DNA of 64,000 nt from Litorihabitans aurantiacus (lineage in GTDB: Bacteria; Actinomycetota; Actinomycetes; Actinomycetales; Beutenbergiaceae): the NCBI RefSeq assembly GCF_030161595.1, contig NZ_BSUM01000001.1, forward strand, positions 2,418,001 through 2,482,000, in the 5' to 3' direction. The notes under the pieces are model-generated. The model saw nothing but the letters and a program-made list of their open reading frames with translations, was not told where the DNA came from and did not search any database. The position numbers and the translations under genes are program-made. Below, piece after piece: positions 46,134 through 56,314 of this stretch (positions within the stretch are counted from its first letter, which is position 1; each line of letters begins with the position of its first letter).

Positions 46134-46958
46134 TCCCGTGACCTCCCTCGACCCGACCCTGACGGGCGCGGACGACCTGGCCGTGGCCGTCGCCCGGACC
46201 GCCTCCCCCGCCCACCTCGCCGTCGCCCTCGACTTCGACGGCGTGCTCGCCCCCTGGGGGACGACCCGATGGGCGTCACCATGACGCCGGGGGCCGCCGA
46301 GGTGCTGGCGGCTATCGCCGCCCACCCGGCCACGACGCTGGCGCTGGTCTCCGGGCGCCGCCTGGTCGACCTGGTCGAGCTCGCGCAGCCGCCGGTCGGG
46401 ACGCTGCTGGCCGCCTCGCACGGCGTCGAGCACGGCGTCGTGGAGCCTGGCGGTCCGAGCGTGGAGCCGCTCGAGCCGACCGCCGACGAGCGCGCGCTGA
46501 TCACCCGGCTCGACGACAGCCTCGGTGAGATCGCCTCGGCCGCCGAGGGCGCGTGGGTGGAGAGCAAGACGTTCGGCCGCGTGCTGCACACCCGGCAGGC
46601 GGACCCCGACGCCGGAGCGGCCGCCACCGAGCGCGCCGTCGCCGGTCCCGCCACCTGGCCGGGCGTCCACGCGATCGTGGGCAAGTCGGTCGTCGAGCTC
46701 GCGGTGCGCGACGTGACGAAGGCCGACGGCGTCGCCTGGGTGCGCGAGCGCGCGGCGGCGGACGCCGGGGTCGCACCCGCCGCCGTCGCCGTCCTGTTCG
46801 CGGGCGACGACACGACCGACGAGCACGCCCTGGCCTCGCTGCGCGAGGGCGACCTGGGCGTCAAGGTGGGCGACGGCGAGACCGCGGCGAGCGTCCGCGT
46901 GGCGGACGAGCCCGCCGTCGTCGCCCTCCTGCGCGAGGTGCTCGCCGCCCGCGGCTGA
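46126..46958 (+). CDS. otsB: trehalose-6-phosphate phosphatase, frameshifted as read
   Basis: HAD-fold phosphatase finishing trehalose synthesis. Motif I lies in the first frame (LAVALDFDGVLAP); SGRRLVDLVEL, SHGVEHGV, VGKSVVELAVRDVTKADG and FAGDDTTDEHAL are in the second. The C5 run at 46250-46254 needs one more C to read GVLAPLGDDPMGV. The ATG overlaps the otsA stop by 8 nt. About 277 residues. Confidence 0.92.
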
Positions 46959-47152
46959 CACCCACGACGGTCCGCGCCCACCCGGTGAGGCTCGTCACAC
47001 GCCCTCGCGAGCCCTGTGGCATGATGACTCCGCCTCGTGCTGCGAGCGGCCCCGCCGCCCTCGGACCCGGCGTGTCAGCGCAGACGCCGCTGTCACTCTT
47101 CACAACGGATCGTCCGGCACGTACCTGCCGGTGAAGGGAACGCGAATCACCC

Positions 47153-48280
47153 ATGGCTACCGTCACCTACGACAACGCCACGCGCATCTACCCGGGCTCC
47201 ACCCGCCCGTCGGTGGACAGCCTGAACCTCGAGGTCGCCGACGGCGAGTTCCTCGTCCTGGTCGGCCCGTCCGGCTGCGGCAAGTCGACCTCCCTGCGCA
47301 TGCTCGCCGGCCTGGAGGACGTCAACTCCGGTCGCATCCTCATCGGGGACCGCGACGTCACGGACGTTCAGCCCAAGGACCGCGACATCGCGATGGTGTT
47401 CCAGAACTACGCGCTGTACCCGCACATGTCGGTCGCCGACAACATGGGCTTCGCGCTCAAGATCGCCGGCACCCCCAAGCCGGAGATCCGCACCCGGGTC
47501 GAGGAGGCCGCCAAGATCCTCGACCTCGAGCAGTACCTCGACCGCAAGCCGAAGGCCCTCTCGGGTGGTCAGCGCCAGCGCGTCGCGATGGGTCGCGCCA
47601 TCGTCCGTCAGCCCCAGGTGTTCCTCATGGACGAGCCGCTGTCGAACCTCGACGCCAAGCTCCGCGTGCAGACGCGCACCCAGATCGCCTCGCTGCAGCG
47701 TCGCCTCGGCGTCACCACGGTCTACGTCACGCACGACCAGACCGAGGCCCTGACGATGGGTGACCGCATCGCGGTCCTCAAGGACGGTCTGCTCCAGCAG
47801 GTCGGCACCCCGCGCGAGATGTACGACACGCCCGCCAACATCTTCGTGGCCGGCTTCATCGGCTCGCCCGCGATGAACATCGGCGAGTTCCACATCGAGA
47901 ACGGCGCCGCGAAGCTCGGCCCGGCCAGCATCCCGCTTGCCCGCGAGACCCTCGCCGGTGTCACCGACGCCGACGGCGGCAAGATCAACCTGGGCTTCCG
48001 CCCCGAGGCGCTCGACGTCGTCGACGAGGGTTCGGCGGGTGCGTTCCCGGTCGAGGTCAACCTCGTCGAGGAGCTCGGCTCGGACGCGTTCGTGTACGGC
48101 CAGCTCGCCGGTGGCGGCGAGGCGGCGGAGAACATCTCCTCGGGCGCCGGCCAGGCCCAGATCATCGTGCGCATCGACCCGCGCCGCGTGCCCGACAAGG
48201 GTTCGCGCCTGTGGGTGAAGATCCGCCAGGGCGAGCAGCACCACTTCGCCGCCGGCTCCGGCCAGCGTCTGCCGGGCTGA
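47153..48280 (+). CDS. sugar ABC transporter ATP-binding protein (MsiK/UgpC type)
   Basis: 375-residue ATPase with Walker A GPSGCGKST, Q-loop VFQNYALYPH, signature LSGGQRQRV, Walker B VFLMDEP, His switch VTHD, and a C-terminal MOP/TOBE regulatory domain. Proteins like this serve several carbohydrate importers at once (MsiK, MsmX), which fits its solitary location with no permease or binding protein nearby. A 194-nt gap precedes it and a clear hairpin follows. Confidence 0.94.
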   Translation: MATVTYDNATRIYPGSTRPSVDSLNLEVADGEFLVLVGPSGCGKSTSLRMLAGLEDVNSGRILIGDRDVTDVQPKDRDIAMVFQNYALYPHMSVADNMGFALKIAGTPKPEIRTRVEEAAKILDLEQYLDRKPKALSGGQRQRVAMGRAIVRQPQVFLMDEPLSNLDAKLRVQTRTQIASLQRRLGVTTVYVTHDQTEALTMGDRIAVLKDGLLQQVGTPREMYDTPANIFVAGFIGSPAMNIGEFHIENGAAKLGPASIPLARETLAGVTDADGGKINLGFRPEALDVVDEGSAGAFPVEVNLVEELGSDAFVYGQLAGGGEAAENISSGAGQAQIIVRIDPRRVPDKGSRLWVKIRQGEQHHFAAGSGQRLPG

Positions 48281-48314
48281 TCCGGCCCGAGCTGCACGCA
48301 GCACGCAACCACGT

Positions 48315-48352
48315 CCGCGAGGGCGGTCCCGGTCACGGGGCCGCCCTCGCGG
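48315..48352 (+). terminator. hairpin after the sugar ABC ATPase gene
   Basis: CCGCGAGGGCGG and CCGCCCTCGCGG pair perfectly around a 14-nt loop, 35 nt after the stop. Confidence 0.75.
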
Positions 48353-48402
48353 CGTACCGGGGTGGTGCCGGAGGCGGTGCCGGGTGCGGGAGAATGGGAG
48401 AC

Positions 48403-49182
48403 ATGGCACAGGCAGGTGAGGCGATCATCGTCGCGAGCGCGCTCCACACCGGCTACGACGGGCAGGAGGTGCTGCACGGCGTCGACCTGACGATCGGTGC
48501 GCGGGAGCCCGCCGTCGGGATCGTGGGCCCGTCCGGGGCCGGGAAGTCCACGCTCGTGCGCGCCCTCGTCGGGCTGCGCCCGCCCTACGCCGGTACCGCG
48601 ACCTACCGGGGGCGGACGGTCTCGAAGCTGCGCCGCGGCGACAAGAAGGAGTTCGCCGGCGCCGTCCGACGGGTCTCGCAGGACGGCGTGCCGACGTCGG
48701 ACCCCCGCCTGACCGTGGAGAAGTACCTCACCGCCGCGCTGAAGGAGGCCCGCCGGGCGGGTCGCACCCACGCGAGCACCCCCGAGGGGCTGCTCGAGTT
48801 CGTGGCCCTGGAGCAGCACTTCCTCCCGCGCACGGTGCGCACGATGTCCGGGGGCGAGCGTCAGCGCCTCGCGCTGGCCCACGCCCTGGCGACGCGGCCC
48901 GACGTCCTCATCCTCGACGAGCCGCTGACGGCCATCGACCCCGGCCTGCGCTCGGAGATCCTGCGGCGGCTCAAGACCCTCACCACCGACCTGGGCATCA
49001 GCGTGCTGCTCGTCTCGCACGACCTCGAGTCCGTCGAGCGCCTGTGCTCGCGGGTGCACGTGCTGGCCGACGGCGTCATCGTGGCCACGGGCCCGCTCTC
49101 GCAGCTCCTGGCGGCGCCCGACCACCCCGTCGTCGCCGACCTCGCCGCCGCCGCCCCGCTCACCGCCCAGCGCCTGCGCTGA
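48403..49182 (+). CDS. ABC transporter ATP-binding protein (peptide/nickel type)
   Basis: 259 residues: GPSGAGKSTLVRAL (Walker A), RTMSGGERQRLALAHALATR (signature), LILDEPL (Walker B), LLVSHD (switch). The layout resembles DppD/OppF-type ATPases, but no permease or binding protein is next to it. ATG 48403 is used with GGGAG upstream; an ATG 9 nt earlier is possible. The DUF4032 gene follows after 46 nt. Confidence 0.85.
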   Translation: MAQAGEAIIVASALHTGYDGQEVLHGVDLTIGAREPAVGIVGPSGAGKSTLVRALVGLRPPYAGTATYRGRTVSKLRRGDKKEFAGAVRRVSQDGVPTSDPRLTVEKYLTAALKEARRAGRTHASTPEGLLEFVALEQHFLPRTVRTMSGGERQRLALAHALATRPDVLILDEPLTAIDPGLRSEILRRLKTLTTDLGISVLLVSHDLESVERLCSRVHVLADGVIVATGPLSQLLAAPDHPVVADLAAAAPLTAQRLR

Positions 49183-49228
49183 CGCGCCGCGACCGCCGAG
49201 ACCCCACCACCGCCCGAAGGACCTCGCC

Positions 49229-50524
49229 GTGAGCAACCGCCTCCAGATCACCGCGGCCGCCCCCGACCCCGCGCTCCTCACGCTCCCCTGGCACATCCCG
49301 CTGGAGGAGTGGCCCGACGAGGTGCTGGCCGCACTCCCGCGAGGCATCTCGCGCCACGTGGTGCGCTTCGTGCGGCTGTCCGGCCGGGTCATCGCGGTGA
49401 AGGAGATCGGCGAGTCCGTCGCGCACCGCGAGTACGAGCTGCTGCGCCAGCTCTCCCGCATCGACGTGCCCTCGGTGGAGCCGGTCGGCGTGATCACGGG
49501 GCGCCGCAGCCGCGACGGCGAGGAGCTCAACTCGGTGCTCATCACCGAGCACCTGCAGTTCTCCCTCCCCTACCGCGCGCTCTTCAGCCAGTACCTGCGG
49601 CCCGACACCGCGACGCGTCTGATCGACGCGCTCGCCGTGCTCCTCGTGCGCCTGCACCTCAACGGCTTCTACTGGGGCGACGTCTCGCTCTCGAACACGC
49701 TGTTCCGCCGGGACGCGGGCGCCTTCGCGGCCTACCTGGTGGACGCCGAGACCGGCGACCTGCACCAGCACCTCTCCGACGGCCAGCGCGCCTACGACCT
49801 CGAGATCGCGCGCGTCAACGTCATCGGCGAGCTCATGGACCTCGAGGCGGGCGAGATCCTCGACTCCACGGTCGACACCCTCACGGTCGGTGAGATGCTC
49901 GTCGTGCGCTACGAGGAGCTGTGGCAGGAGCTGACGGTCTCGGAGTGGTTCGAGCCGGGCGAGATGTGGCGCGTGCAGTCCCGCATCTCGCGACTCAACC
50001 ACCTCGGGTTCGACGTCGGCGAGCTCGACATGTCCACCGACGTCGACGGCACGAGGATCCGCATCCAGCCGAAGGTCGTCGACGCCGGCCACCACCACCG
50101 CCGGCTGATGCGCCTCACGGGGCTCGACGTGCAGGAGAACCAGGCGCGCCGCCTGCTCAACGACATGGACGCCTACCGGGCCGCCACCGAGCGGCAGGGC
50201 GAGGAGGAGGAGTTCGTCGCGCACGACTGGCTGCGCACGATCTTCGAGCCCGCCATCCGGGCCGTGCCGCGGGAGCTGCGCGGCAAGCTGGAGCCCGCGG
50301 AGATCTTCCACGAGCTGCTCGAGCACCGCTGGTACCGCTCGCAGGAGGCGGAGCAGGACCTGCCGCTGATCGACGTCGTCCCGGACTACGTCGACCACGT
50401 GCTGCGCCACCGCCCCGACGAGAAGGCCGTCCTCGGCCTGGACACCGCGACGCTGCGCGCGATCAGCGACGACGTCGAGGACGAGCCCGCCGACGTCGAC
50501 GCCGGCAACCCGCTCCTCGGCTGA
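49229..50524 (+). CDS. DUF4032 domain protein (kinase-like fold)
   Basis: 431 residues. Seen: VVRFVRLSGRVIAVKEIGE (lysine like a kinase VAIK), GFYWGDVSLSNTLFR and AYLVDAETGDLH, which resemble the catalytic HGD...N and DxE of kinase-like folds, followed by the DUF4032 C-terminal region (about 240-430). Function unknown. GTG 49229 has AGGACC upstream. Its stop is followed at once by repeat block D. Confidence 0.85.
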   Translation: MSNRLQITAAAPDPALLTLPWHIPLEEWPDEVLAALPRGISRHVVRFVRLSGRVIAVKEIGESVAHREYELLRQLSRIDVPSVEPVGVITGRRSRDGEELNSVLITEHLQFSLPYRALFSQYLRPDTATRLIDALAVLLVRLHLNGFYWGDVSLSNTLFRRDAGAFAAYLVDAETGDLHQHLSDGQRAYDLEIARVNVIGELMDLEAGEILDSTVDTLTVGEMLVVRYEELWQELTVSEWFEPGEMWRVQSRISRLNHLGFDVGELDMSTDVDGTRIRIQPKVVDAGHHHRRLMRLTGLDVQENQARRLLNDMDAYRAATERQGEEEEFVAHDWLRTIFEPAIRAVPRELRGKLEPAEIFHELLEHRWYRSQEAEQDLPLIDVVPDYVDHVLRHRPDEKAVLGLDTATLRAISDDVEDEPADVDAGNPLLG

Positions 50525-50588
50525 CCCGCGAGGTACTTCTGGGAACCCGCGAGGTACTTCTGGGGCCTTCGCGAGGCACTTCTGGAGC
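50525..50588 (-). repeat. tandem repeat block D, three 21-22-nt units
   Basis: Units at 50525, 50546 and 50567 (21, 21, 22 nt): CGCGAGGTACTTCTGG repeats with small changes. Read on the minus strand they give AAGTACCTCGCGGG, recalling block B units. The block starts immediately after the DUF4032 stop and fills the gap to rlmB. Confidence 0.8.
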
Positions 50589-50613
50589 GCCGGGAAGCCT
50601 TCGCGGACGTGCG

Positions 50614-51594
50614 TCAGGAGCGGGCGCGCGCGACCTCGTAGAGCGCCAGGGACGCCGCCACGGAGGCGTTGAGGCTCTCGACCGCCGAGGCGATCGGGAT
50701 CGCCGCCACGACGTCGCACGTCTCGCGCACCAGGCGTGACAGCCCCTTGCCCTCGGCCCCGGCCACGAGCACCACCGGGCCGTCGGCGACGTCGAGGTCG
50801 CCCACGAGCGAACCGCCGTCGCCCGCGAGCCCGACCACGAAGAACCCGGCCTGCTGGAAGTCTCGCAGCGTGCGCACGAGGTTGGTGGCGCGCGCGACCG
50901 GCACGCGCGCTGCCGCACCGGCCGACGTCTTCCACGCCGCGGCGTTCACGCCGGCCGAACGGCGCTCGGGCACGACCACACCGTGCGCTCCGAACGCCCC
51001 CGCCGAGCGGATGATCGCCCCGAGGTTGCGCGTGTCCGTCACGCCGTCGAGCGCGACGACGAGCCCCGGCCGCCCCGAGTCCGCCGCCGCCTCGATCAGG
51101 TCGGCCGGATCGGCGTAGGTGTACTCGCCCACCGTGAGGAGCACGCCCTGGTGGATGCCCCGGTCGGCGAGCGTGTCGAGCTCGACCTTCGTGGTCTCGA
51201 TCAGCGGCACACCCTGGTTCAGCGCGAGCCGCAGGATCTCGCGGACACGGTCGTCCGCCTCGACGTTGGAGGCCACGTACAGCGTCTTGGCGGGCACGTG
51301 CGCGCGCAGCGCCTCGACCACCGAGTTGCGGCCGTAGACCGTCTCGTCGCCGACGGCGCGCGCCGACGAGCGCCCCCGGCCCGCCGTGCGCGTCGCCGCG
51401 GCCGGGCGCTTGGCGTCGCGGCGGGCGGCCGCGGCGGCCCGCTTGGCCGCCGGGTGGTAGGGGCGGTCGGTCGCCTTCGGCGTCGGACCACGCCCCTCCA
51501 GCCCCTGGCGGCGGTTACCGCCGGACCCGACGGTGGCGCCCTTCTTGCTGCCGGCCTTGCGCACCGCGCCCCGCCGCTGGGAGTTACCTGCCAT
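50614..51594 (-). CDS. rlmB: 23S rRNA (guanosine-2'-O-)-methyltransferase RlmB
   Basis: SPOUT-class methyltransferase. A basic Ala/Arg/Lys N-terminus (~85 residues) is followed by [15 protein letters not shown], the substrate domain, and the SpoU knot: [57 protein letters not shown] 51594 has AAGGG at good distance; a GTG at 51600 overlapping the cysS stop is also possible. 326 residues. Confidence 0.94.
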   Translation of the reverse strand: MAGNSQRRGAVRKAGSKKGATVGSGGNRRQGLEGRGPTPKATDRPYHPAAKRAAAAARRDAKRPAAATRTAGRGRSSARAVGDETVYGRNSVVEALRAHVPAKTLYVASNVEADDRVREILRLALNQGVPLIETTKVELDTLADRGIHQGVLLTVGEYTYADPADLIEAAADSGRPGLVVALDGVTDTRNLGAIIRSAGAFGAHGVVVPERRSAGVNAAAWKTSAGAAARVPVARATNLVRTLRDFQQAGFFVVGLAGDGGSLVGDLDVADGPVVLVAGAEGKGLSRLVRETCDVVAAIPIASAVESLNASVAASLALYEVARARS

Positions 51595-51596
51595 CG

Positions 51597-53021
51597 TCAC
51601 TGTCCCTTGATCGTCCAGCGGGCGCCGCCCGCCGCATCCTCGACGGCGACCCCGGCCGCCGTCAGGACGTCGCGCAGCTCGTCCGCGCGCGCCCAGTCCT
51701 TCGCCTCCCGTGCCGCCCTGCGCTGCGCGAGCACGCTCGCGACGAGCGAGGCGAGGGCGTCCTGCACGGCACCCGACCCGTCACCCGAGCGCCACCGGGG
51801 CGCCAGCGGGTCCAGACCGAGGACGTCAAGCATCCCACGGACCGCCAGCGCGGCGCTCCGGGCCGCGTCCGCGTCCCCGGCCGCCAGTGCCGCGTTGCCG
51901 CGCCGGACGTGATCGTGCACGACGGCGAGGGCCGCGGCCACGTTCACGTCGTCGTCCATCGCCGCGGCGAAGGCGGGTGGGAGGTCGACCGCGGCGACCG
52001 CGTCGCCGTCGTCCTCCCCGTGCGCCTCGGCGGCCCGGGTGACGAACCCGGCGAGCCGCTCCCACGTCGTGGCGGCCTCGGTGAGCGTCGCGTCGGAGAA
52101 CTCCACGGTCGAGCGGTAGTGCACGACGGCGAGCGCGAACCGCAGCACCGCCGGATCGGTCCGCTCGAGGACCGCGGCGACGGAGAGGTAGTTCCCGAGC
52201 GACTTGCTCATCTTCTCCCCGCCCGAGGTCACCCAGGCGTTGTGCAGCCAGTACCGGGCGAACCCGAAACCGGCGGCACGGCTCTGCGCCTGCTCGTTCT
52301 CGTGGTGGGGGAAGCGCAGGTCGATGCCGCCGCCGTGGATGTCGAAGGTCTCGCCGAGGTAGCGCCGCGCCATCGCGGAGCACTCCAGGTGCCAGCCGGG
52401 CCGGCCCCGCCCGTAGGGCGTGTCCCACGACGCCGTGGCCGCCTCGCCGTCGCGCGGCGCCTTCCACAGCGCGAAGTCGTGCGGGTGCCGCTTGTCCTCG
52501 GGGCCGCTCTCGGCGCCGGCGTCCACCGACAGGTTCTCCAGCAGCTGGCGCGTCAGCGAGCCGTAGGACGGCAGCGAGCGCACGTCGAACCAGACGTTGC
52601 CGGACGCACCGGTGTACGCGTGCCCGCTCTCGACGAGCAGCCGCATGAGCTCGACCATGTCCGGCACGTGGCCGGTGGCGCGCGGCTCGTAGGTCGGGGG
52701 CGCGATCCCGATCGCGTCGTAGGCGGCGGTGAAGAGCCCCTCGTGCCGGTAGGCCCAGGCCCACCACGGCACGCCGGCCTCGCGCGCCTTGTCGAGGATC
52801 TTGTCGTCGATGTCGGTCACGTTGCGCACGAGCGTGACCTCGAGGCCGCTGCGGCGCAGCCACCGCACGAGCACGTCGAAGGCGACGGCGGAGCGCAGGT
52901 GCCCGACGTGCGGCTCGCCCTGCACGGTGGCACCGCACACGTACATCCCGACCCGGCCGGGGACGAGGGGCGTGAACTCGCGCACGGAGCGCGTGGCGGA
53001 GTCGTACAGGTGCAGGGTCAC
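51597..53021 (-). CDS. cysS: cysteinyl-tRNA synthetase
   Basis: Class I synthetase charging tRNA-Cys. HIGH motif as HVGHLRSA, zinc ligands in YVCGATV, ECSAM and PHHENE, KMSKS as [13 protein letters not shown]. 474 residues is the length of CysS rather than the shorter MshC ligase of mycothiol synthesis, and the C-terminal DALR-like region is present. Operon with rlmB (start/stop overlap). Confidence 0.96.
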   Translation of the reverse strand: MTLHLYDSATRSVREFTPLVPGRVGMYVCGATVQGEPHVGHLRSAVAFDVLVRWLRRSGLEVTLVRNVTDIDDKILDKAREAGVPWWAWAYRHEGLFTAAYDAIGIAPPTYEPRATGHVPDMVELMRLLVESGHAYTGASGNVWFDVRSLPSYGSLTRQLLENLSVDAGAESGPEDKRHPHDFALWKAPRDGEAATASWDTPYGRGRPGWHLECSAMARRYLGETFDIHGGGIDLRFPHHENEQAQSRAAGFGFARYWLHNAWVTSGGEKMSKSLGNYLSVAAVLERTDPAVLRFALAVVHYRSTVEFSDATLTEAATTWERLAGFVTRAAEAHGEDDGDAVAAVDLPPAFAAAMDDDVNVAAALAVVHDHVRRGNAALAAGDADAARSAALAVRGMLDVLGLDPLAPRWRSGDGSGAVQDALASLVASVLAQRRAAREAKDWARADELRDVLTAAGVAVEDAAGGARWTIKGQ

Positions 53022-53039
53022 CGCGACAGCCTATCGACG

Positions 53040-53078
53040 CACGAGGCCCGCACCGCCGGAGCGGGTGCGGGCCTCGTG
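53040..53078 (-). terminator. hairpin after carD
   Basis: CACGAGGCCCGCACC and GGTGCGGGCCTCGTG pair perfectly around a 9-nt loop, 14 nt beyond the carD stop and before cysS. Confidence 0.8.
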
Positions 53079-53091
53079 GAGCGGTGTCGGG

Positions 53092-53574
53092 TCAGGACGC
53101 GAGCACCTCGTCGAGGATGGCCTCGGCCCGGTCCTCGTCGGTCTTCTCCGCGAGCGCGAGCTCGGAGACCAGGATCTGACGGGCCCGGGCGAGCATGCGC
53201 TTCTCCCCCGCCGAGAGCCCGCGGGAGGTGTCGCGGCGGGACAGGTCGCGCACGACCTCGGCCACCTTGATCACGTCACCGGAGGCGATCTTCTCGACGT
53301 TGGCCTTGTAGCGGCGCGACCAGTTGGTCGGCTCCTCGGTGTACTCGGCGCGCAGCACCTCGAACACCCGGTCCAGACCCTCGCGACCGACGACGTCGCG
53401 CACGCCGACGAGGTCGACGTTCTCGGCCGGGACCTCGATCTGGAGATCGCCCTGGGCGATCTTCAGGGTCAGGTAGATCTTCTCCTCGCCGCGGAGCACG
53501 CGGGTCGAGATCTTCTCGATCAGGGCTGCACCGTGGTGCGGATAGACGACGGTCTCGCCAACCTCAAAAGACAT
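53092..53574 (-). CDS. carD: CarD family transcriptional regulator
   Basis: 160 residues. The N-terminal RNA-polymerase-binding Tudor-like domain ([40 protein letters not shown]) and the helical DNA-binding C-terminus ([37 protein letters not shown]) are both complete. Known to stabilise open complexes at rRNA and other promoters. ATG 53574 follows GGGGAG. Ends at a strong hairpin. Confidence 0.97.
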   Translation of the reverse strand: MSFEVGETVVYPHHGAALIEKISTRVLRGEEKIYLTLKIAQGDLQIEVPAENVDLVGVRDVVGREGLDRVFEVLRAEYTEEPTNWSRRYKANVEKIASGDVIKVAEVVRDLSRRDTSRGLSAGEKRMLARARQILVSELALAEKTDEDRAEAILDEVLAS

Positions 53575-53600
53575 GTAGGGCACTCCCCTTTCCGGGGTCA

Positions 53601-53606
53601 AGAATA
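53601..53606 (-). promoter_or_regulatory. possible -10 of carD
   Basis: Minus strand TATTCT, with TTTGCC about 15 nt upstream as a weak -35, 26 nt before the carD start codon. Confidence 0.35.
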
Positions 53607-53745
53607 CCACGCACGCCGCCCGGCAAATCAGCCGTCACCAGCACCGATGCGCGAAACGTGAACGAAACCTCACCCCCGCGCGCGAGCCTGACGGCACGCC
53701 GACGGTACGGTGGGGGAGATCCGTCACCGCCCTCCTGGAGGACGC

Positions 53746-54216
53746 ATGTCCCGCACCGCTGTCCGTCTCGCCGCGAGCGTCGCCGCCGCCGGTCTCGCCC
53801 TGACGCTCTCGGCCTGCTCGCCGGTGCTCTCGAACGTGCCCTACGCCGCGTCCGACGGCGCCCGCGTGGTCTGGCAGGAGAGGAACTCGCCGGTGCGCGG
53901 CGAGAACATCGTCCTCGTGGCGAGCGAGGAGGGCGCCGTCGCCCGCCTCGTCGGTGGGCTCACGAACACCACGGCCGACGACGTCACGGTCACCCTGGGA
54001 TTCAGCGACGGCCCGTCGCGGACGATCAGCGTCGGCGCCGGCTCCACCGTGCTGATGGGCGGCGAGGAGCAGGAGGAGGTCCTGCTCGACGGCGTCCCGG
54101 GGAGCCCCGGGTCCAACGTCGAGATGGTCTTCTCGACGCCGGACCTCGGCCAGATCAGCCACCTGGTCCCCGTGCTCGACGGCACGTTCCCGCAGTACGC
54201 CGACCTCGTCCCCTGA
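53746..54216 (+). CDS. putative lipoprotein, unknown function
   Basis: 156 residues from ATG 53746 (GGAGG upstream). Signal peptide with lipobox LSAC, then a mostly beta-strand domain: NIVLVASEEGAVARLVGG, TNTTADDVTVTLGF, GSTVLMGG. This looks like a small Ig-like or beta-sandwich surface protein; no family is assigned. Convergent with regX3. Confidence 0.75.
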   Translation: MSRTAVRLAASVAAAGLALTLSACSPVLSNVPYAASDGARVVWQERNSPVRGENIVLVASEEGAVARLVGGLTNTTADDVTVTLGFSDGPSRTISVGAGSTVLMGGEEQEEVLLDGVPGSPGSNVEMVFSTPDLGQISHLVPVLDGTFPQYADLVP

Positions 54217-54249
54217 CGGGGCCGGCGCCCGCCGCGGGTCGGGCGGACC

Positions 54250-54941
54250 TCAGGTGACGAGCTTGTAGCCGAGCCCTCGCACCGTCACCAGCACGACGGG
54301 CTGCCCGGGATCGTCCTCGATCTTCGAGCGCAGGCGCTTCACGTGGACGTCGAGCGTCTTCGTGTCCCCCACGTAGTTCGCACCCCAGATCCGGTCGATC
54401 AGCTGCCCCCGCGTCAGCACCCGGTCGGGGTTGCGCAGGAACATCTCGAGCAGCTCGAACTCGCGCAGCGGCACGGCCACCACCGCGCCGTCGACGCTCA
54501 CCTCGTGCCGCTGCCGGTCCATCACGATGCGCCCGACGGCGATGACGTCGCCCGCCGCCTCCACCTCGCCGGCGCCCTGGTCGCCGCGGCGCCGCAGCAC
54601 CGCGCGCATCCGGGCCAGCAGCTCGCGGTAGGAGTAGGGCTTCGTGACGTAGTCGTCGGCACCGAGCTCGAGCCCGACGACCTTGTCGATCTCGTCGTCC
54701 TTGGCGGTCAGCATGATCACGGGGACGTCGCTGGTGCGGCGCAGCTCGCGGCACACCTCGGTGCCGTCCATCCCGGGAAGCATGAGGTCGAGCAGCACCA
54801 GGTCGGCGCCCCCTGGGCGAAGGCCTCGACGGCGTCGGGTCCGGTGGCCGCCTGCACCACCTCGAACCCGTCCTTCTCCAACCGGTACGCGAGCGGCGCG
54901 CGGTAGGACTCCTCGTCCTCGACGAGCAGGATGCGGGTCAT
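54250..54941 (-). CDS. regX3: response regulator RegX3-like, frameshifted as read
   Basis: OmpR-family regulator. Receiver: [10 protein letters not shown] (acid pocket), [11 protein letters not shown] (phospho-Asp), MLTAKDD (Thr), VTKPYS (Lys). Winged helix: [20 protein letters not shown] and [14 protein letters not shown]. The first ~45 residues are in another frame; the C5 run 54809-54813 needs one more base. ATG 54941 overlaps the senX3 stop (ATGA). Partnership with SenX3 and PhoU marks it as the phosphate regulator. 230 residues restored. Confidence 0.93.
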
Positions 54942-56107
54942 GCTGGTGCCTCCGTGGTGGACTCGGGCGGCGGCACCGTGGCCGCCGGGATCCGCAGCGT
55001 GAAGGTCGACCCACGACCGGGGGTCGACCAGACGGTCACCTCGCCGCCGTGGTCGGCGGCGACGTGCTTGACGATGGACAGCCCCAGGCCGGTCCCTCCC
55101 GTGAGCCGGGAGCGCGCGGGGTCGACGCGGTAGAAGCGCTCGAAGACCCGCGGCAGGTTCTCGGGGTCGATCCCGATGCCCTGGTCCACGACGGCGATCT
55201 CGACGAGGTCGTCATCGCCCTGCCGGACGCCGACGGCGATGCGCGTCCCGGGCTCGGAGTAGCGCAGCGCGTTGTCGAGCAGGTTGCGCAGCGCCGTCAC
55301 GAGCAGCCCGGGGTCACCCTGGAGCGCCAGGTCCCGCCCGCTTCCGGCGTGGATCGCGATGTCGCGCGCCCTGGCCTCGACCGAGGCCCGGGAGATCGCC
55401 TCGCGCACGATCTCGTCGGCCGGCACGGCGCGCGACTCGAGGTTGACGTCGGCGTCCTGCAGCCGCGACAGGTCGATGATGTCCTGCACGAGGCCGGAGA
55501 GACGGCGCGACTCCCGTCCCATCCGCTCGGCGAAGGTGCGCACGGCGTCGGGATCGTCGGCCGCCTCGGTCAGCGTCTCGGCGAGGAGCGCGATGGCGCC
55601 GACCGGGGTCTTGAGCTCGTGCGAGACGTTGGCGACGAAGTCGCGGCGCACGTCGTCGAGCCGGATCTGGGCGGTGCGGTCCTCGACGAGGACGAGCACG
55701 CGGTCCCCGGCGAGCGCGACGACCTGGACCGCGGCCACGAACCGACCGGCGCCCGCGGCGGGTCCGCGCGGCAGCGACAGCTGCACCTCGCGCGAGCCGC
55801 CCTCCACGCGCGCCTCCGCCGCCAGGGTCGCGAGCTCCGCGTGCGCGAGCTGCCCGCCCCGCACGACGCCGAGGGCGTGCGCCGGAGCGCTCGCGCGCAG
55901 CACGACGTCGCCCGGTCCCAGGACCACCGAGGCGGCCGCGAGGTGGCCCAGGAGACCGACGAGGTCGCCGTCGACGTCGACCTCGGGCCCCGCCGGCGAC
56001 GGTGCCGGGCGCAGCTGGCGCTCGCTGGTGCGGAAGGCGAGGACGGCGACGGCCACGACGAGCAGCGCCAGCAGCGCCGCGGTCACGATGCTCACCGGGT
56101 CGGTCAC
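54938..56107 (-). CDS. senX3: sensor histidine kinase SenX3-like
   Basis: 389 residues: one N-terminal membrane helix ([20 protein letters not shown]), a PAS-like region, dimerisation box [12 protein letters not shown] with the phospho-His, then N box [10 protein letters not shown]1 DQGIGID and G2 [14 protein letters not shown] 56107 is preferred over ATG 56191 because the latter falls inside the PHO box. Low-phosphate sensor in mycobacteria; same arrangement here, with phoU divergent. Confidence 0.93.
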   Translation of the reverse strand: MTDPVSIVTAALLALLVVAVAVLAFRTSERQLRPAPSPAGPEVDVDGDLVGLLGHLAAASVVLGPGDVVLRASAPAHALGVVRGGQLAHAELATLAAEARVEGGSREVQLSLPRGPAAGAGRFVAAVQVVALAGDRVLVLVEDRTAQIRLDDVRRDFVANVSHELKTPVGAIALLAETLTEAADDPDAVRTFAERMGRESRRLSGLVQDIIDLSRLQDADVNLESRAVPADEIVREAISRASVEARARDIAIHAGSGRDLALQGDPGLLVTALRNLLDNALRYSEPGTRIAVGVRQGDDDLVEIAVVDQGIGIDPENLPRVFERFYRVDPARSRLTGGTGLGLSIVKHVAADHGGEVTVWSTPGRGSTFTLRIPAATVPPPESTTEAPA

Positions 56108-56179
56108 GCCCCCGAGGTTACGCACCCGCCGGACGCGCCCGCGCCGCACCCCGGGCGGGAGCGCCGGTGGCCGCCGGGA

Positions 56180-56208
56180 GTTCATCGTCACCTCACCCGC
56201 CGTTCACC
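56180..56208 (+). promoter_or_regulatory. PHO box between senX3-regX3 and phoU
   Basis: Three heptamers at exact 11-nt steps: GTTCATC at 56180, CCTCACC at 56191, GTTCACC at 56202. This is the direct-repeat spacing of actinobacterial PHO boxes bound by PhoP or RegX3. It lies 107 nt upstream of phoU and 73 nt upstream of senX3. Confidence 0.7.
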
Positions 56209-56314
56209 TCCCGATTCCGCCGTGACAGGATCGAGGTGGCAGGCTCGGGCGGTAGCGGTGACCACGCGCCCGGACGCCGGACGTCACCGGGCGGGCACGA
56301 CGAGGAGGAACAAG

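Noticed and set aside
48403-50524. A complete transporter around the peptide-type ABC ATPase
   Set aside because: No permease or binding-protein gene is adjacent; the neighbour is a DUF4032 protein, so a full system cannot be claimed.
21433-50588. CRISPR array
   Set aside because: Units are adjacent with no unique spacers, blocks are short and scattered, and there are no cas genes.
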